NCBI RefSeq assembly: GCF_947500695.1
Contig: NZ_CANMSS010000003.1
Span: 310,001-374,000 of the forward strand
Length of the DNA stretch: 64,000 nucleotides
From: an uncultured Pseudoteredinibacter sp.
GTDB taxonomy: Bacteria > Pseudomonadota > Gammaproteobacteria > Pseudomonadales > Cellvibrionaceae
Direction: 5' to 3'
In this document: positions 62,541 through 64,000 of the stretch, piece after piece
How the letters are laid out: each line of letters opens with the position of its first letter
Numbering within the stretch: the first letter of the stretch is position 1
Position numbers and translations under genes: made by a program
Notes under the pieces: generated by a model
What the model was told of the DNA's origin: nothing
What the model saw: only the letters and a program-made list of their open reading frames with translations
Databases searched by the model: none

Positions 62541-63616
62541 TTTGGTTGGCTGAGTACCTGCAGCAATATGTGAGTGGCTTCGCTGTTATTCAGTATCTAA
62601 CGATGCGGGCAATCTTAGGGGTGATGACAGCCTTAGGATTATCCTTGTGGTTAGGTCCTTGGATGATTCGCCGTTTAAACAGCCTGCAAATTGGGCAAGC
62701 TGTGCGTGATGATGGTCCTGAATCCCACCTAAGCAAAAGTGGTACCCCAACAATGGGTGGCACTTTAATTTTGGCCAGCATCTTTATTTCAGCGCTGCTT
62801 TGGTCGGATTTAAGCAATCGTTATGTATGGGTCGTTTTGGCTGTAACGGCCATTTTTGGCGCCGTTGGCTGGGTCGATGATTATCGCAAGGTGGTGGAGA
62901 ATAATTCTCGTGGCTTGCCTGCTCGCTGGAAATATTTCTGGCAGTCAATCGGTGGCTTGGGGGCTGCATATTTTTTGTATAGCACTGCAATCAGCCCTGT
63001 TGAAACACAATTGATTTTTCCGTTTTTCAAACATGCTGTATTGGATCTCGGTATCTTCTACATAGTGCTGACCTACTTTGTGGTAGTCGGCTCTAGTAAC
63101 GCGGTTAACTTAACTGATGGTCTTGATGGCTTGGCCATTATGCCAACGGTCATGGTGGGCGGCGCACTGGGGGTTATCGCCTATTTGGCCGGTAACGCGA
63201 ATTTCGCCGAGTATCTGAATATACCTTATGTTGAAGGTGCCGGTGAGCTGGTAGTTTTTTGTGCTGCATTGGGAGGCGCCGGCTTGGGCTTCTTATGGTT
63301 TAACACTTATCCAGCGCAAGTATTTATGGGTGATGTTGGCGCTCTAGCACTTGGTGCGGCGCTGGGCATAATCGCGGTTATCGTAAGGCACGAGATCGTC
63401 TTCTTCATTATGGGAGGCGTATTCGTGATGGAAACTGTCTCTGTAATTTTGCAAGTGGGCTCCTACAAATTGACAGGGCGCCGGATCTTCAGAATGGCGC
63501 CCTTGCATCACCACTTTGAATTAAAGGGCTGGCCAGAGCCAAGGGTTATTGTGCGCTTTTGGATTATTACGGTGATGCTGGTGATGTTTGGTTTGGCGAC
63601 ATTAAAGCTGCGCTAG
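62534..63616 (+). CDS. mraY: Phospho-MurNAc-pentapeptide translocase MraY
   Basis: A 360-residue membrane enzyme with ten helices that makes lipid I by moving phospho-MurNAc-pentapeptide to undecaprenyl phosphate. Motifs in order are [59 protein letters not shown] and [15 protein letters not shown], with the catalytic Asp residues intact. Its start lies inside the murF end. Confidence 0.98.
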   Translation: MLVWLAEYLQQYVSGFAVIQYLTMRAILGVMTALGLSLWLGPWMIRRLNSLQIGQAVRDDGPESHLSKSGTPTMGGTLILASIFISALLWSDLSNRYVWVVLAVTAIFGAVGWVDDYRKVVENNSRGLPARWKYFWQSIGGLGAAYFLYSTAISPVETQLIFPFFKHAVLDLGIFYIVLTYFVVVGSSNAVNLTDGLDGLAIMPTVMVGGALGVIAYLAGNANFAEYLNIPYVEGAGELVVFCAALGGAGLGFLWFNTYPAQVFMGDVGALALGAALGIIAVIVRHEIVFFIMGGVFVMETVSVILQVGSYKLTGRRIFRMAPLHHHFELKGWPEPRVIVRFWIITVMLVMFGLATLKLR

Positions 63617-63656
63617 ATTTAGAACAGCACAAAACAAAAGTTGAACAGAGAATAGT

Positions 63657-64000
63657 ATGCTAATAGGTAGCGACAAAATGATAGCGATTGTGGGTCTAGG
63701 ACTCACTGGGCTGTCCTATGCGCGTTACTTAGAGGCCAAGGGCATTGCTTTTGTGGTTATGGATACCCGTAAGCAGCCGCCTATGTTGAATCAGTTTGAA
63801 GAAGAATTTGCAGACAGCGCTTATTTACGTGCTGTGCATCTTGGTGGCTTGCACCAGGAAAACTTGATGGCGGCCAGTGAGATTTTGCTTAGCCCGGGTT
63901 TCCCAATGGCTGACTCAGCTCTGCAAGCTGCTATTGATGCTGGTATAAAAGTTCATGGCGATATGTCTCTGTTTGCAGAGCAGTGTGAAGGCGACATTGT
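63657..64000 (+). CDS. murD: UDP-MurNAc-L-Ala-D-Glu ligase MurD, 5' part
   Basis: The N-terminal 114 residues of MurD, cut by the right window edge. It starts with a short extension (MLIGSDKM) and then IAIVGLGLTGLSYARYLEAKG, the dinucleotide-like N-terminal domain, with LLSPGFPMADSALQAAIDAGIKVHGDMSLFA. MurD adds D-glutamate to UDP-MurNAc-L-Ala. The gene order mraY-murD and a 40-bp gap fit the standard dcw cluster; ftsW and murG are expected beyond the edge. Confidence 0.95.
   Translation, partial: MLIGSDKMIAIVGLGLTGLSYARYLEAKGIAFVVMDTRKQPPMLNQFEEEFADSAYLRAVHLGGLHQENLMAASEILLSPGFPMADSALQAAIDAGIKVHGDMSLFAEQCEGDI

Noticed and set aside
1..64000. tRNA, rRNA and CRISPR elements
   Set aside because: I looked through the intergenic gaps for T-arm-like GTTCRANYC blocks and for regularly spaced repeats, and found none convincing.

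Overview
The window looks like the chromosome of a free-living, Gram-negative gammaproteobacterium of moderate GC content, most plausibly a marine lineage near Cellvibrionales/Spongiibacteraceae. This is an inference from gene content and order: the rsmI / lpoA-yraN-diaA-dolP block, the rnpB to mraZ-rsmH-ftsL-ftsI-murE-murF-mraY-murD (dcw) start, a sodium-pumping oxaloacetate decarboxylase oadGAB, a RetS-type hybrid sensor and a TonB-dependent receptor. I saw no rRNA or tRNA gene, no CRISPR array and no intact insertion sequence. The only RNA gene I can name is RNase P RNA.

Layout. 1-5.9 kb: a PilZ protein, a leucine-rich-repeat lipoprotein, a cNMP-binding/HDOD signalling protein, a PstS-OmpA fusion with a Pho box, rsmJ and a hemerythrin. 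5.9-9.0 kb: moaCDE and hemN, the latter behind an FNR-type site placed as in a class II promoter, plus a divergent 39-residue peptide gene. 9.0-15.7 kb: a three-gene overlapping operon (GGDEF/EAL protein, PstS-like periplasmic protein, porin), a methyltransferase and an exosortase-associated acyltransferase. 15.7-21 kb: a SPOUT RNA methyltransferase, dusC and oadGAB. 21-31 kb: a diguanylate cyclase, isoaspartyl peptidase, chemotaxis receptor, nadC, retropepsin-like protease, DUF1631 protein, peroxiredoxin and a fatty-acid-hydroxylase-family membrane enzyme. 31-35 kb: a RetS-like sensor whose phosphoacceptor histidine is replaced by serine, then a gene-poor stretch holding two copies of a small transcription unit that encodes a 26-residue hydrophobic peptide. 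35-48 kb: accessory metabolism, including a ThDP-enzyme/FAD-oxidase pair beside a Crp/Fnr regulator, and a PrnB-like haem enzyme coupled to a kynureninase-like PLP enzyme. 48-64 kb: conserved envelope and division genes, a TonB receptor, rnpB and the dcw cluster, which runs off the right edge inside murD.

How genes work together. Signalling is unusually dense: PilZ, GGDEF/EAL, GGDEF, two HDOD proteins, a degenerate RetS-like sensor and a chemotaxis receptor point to c-di-GMP and motile/sessile control. Phosphate recurs in two PstS-related proteins, one behind a Pho box. The most novel candidates are the twin 26-residue peptide units at 34.3-35.0 kb and the PrnB-like/kynureninase-like operon at 45.7-48.0 kb.
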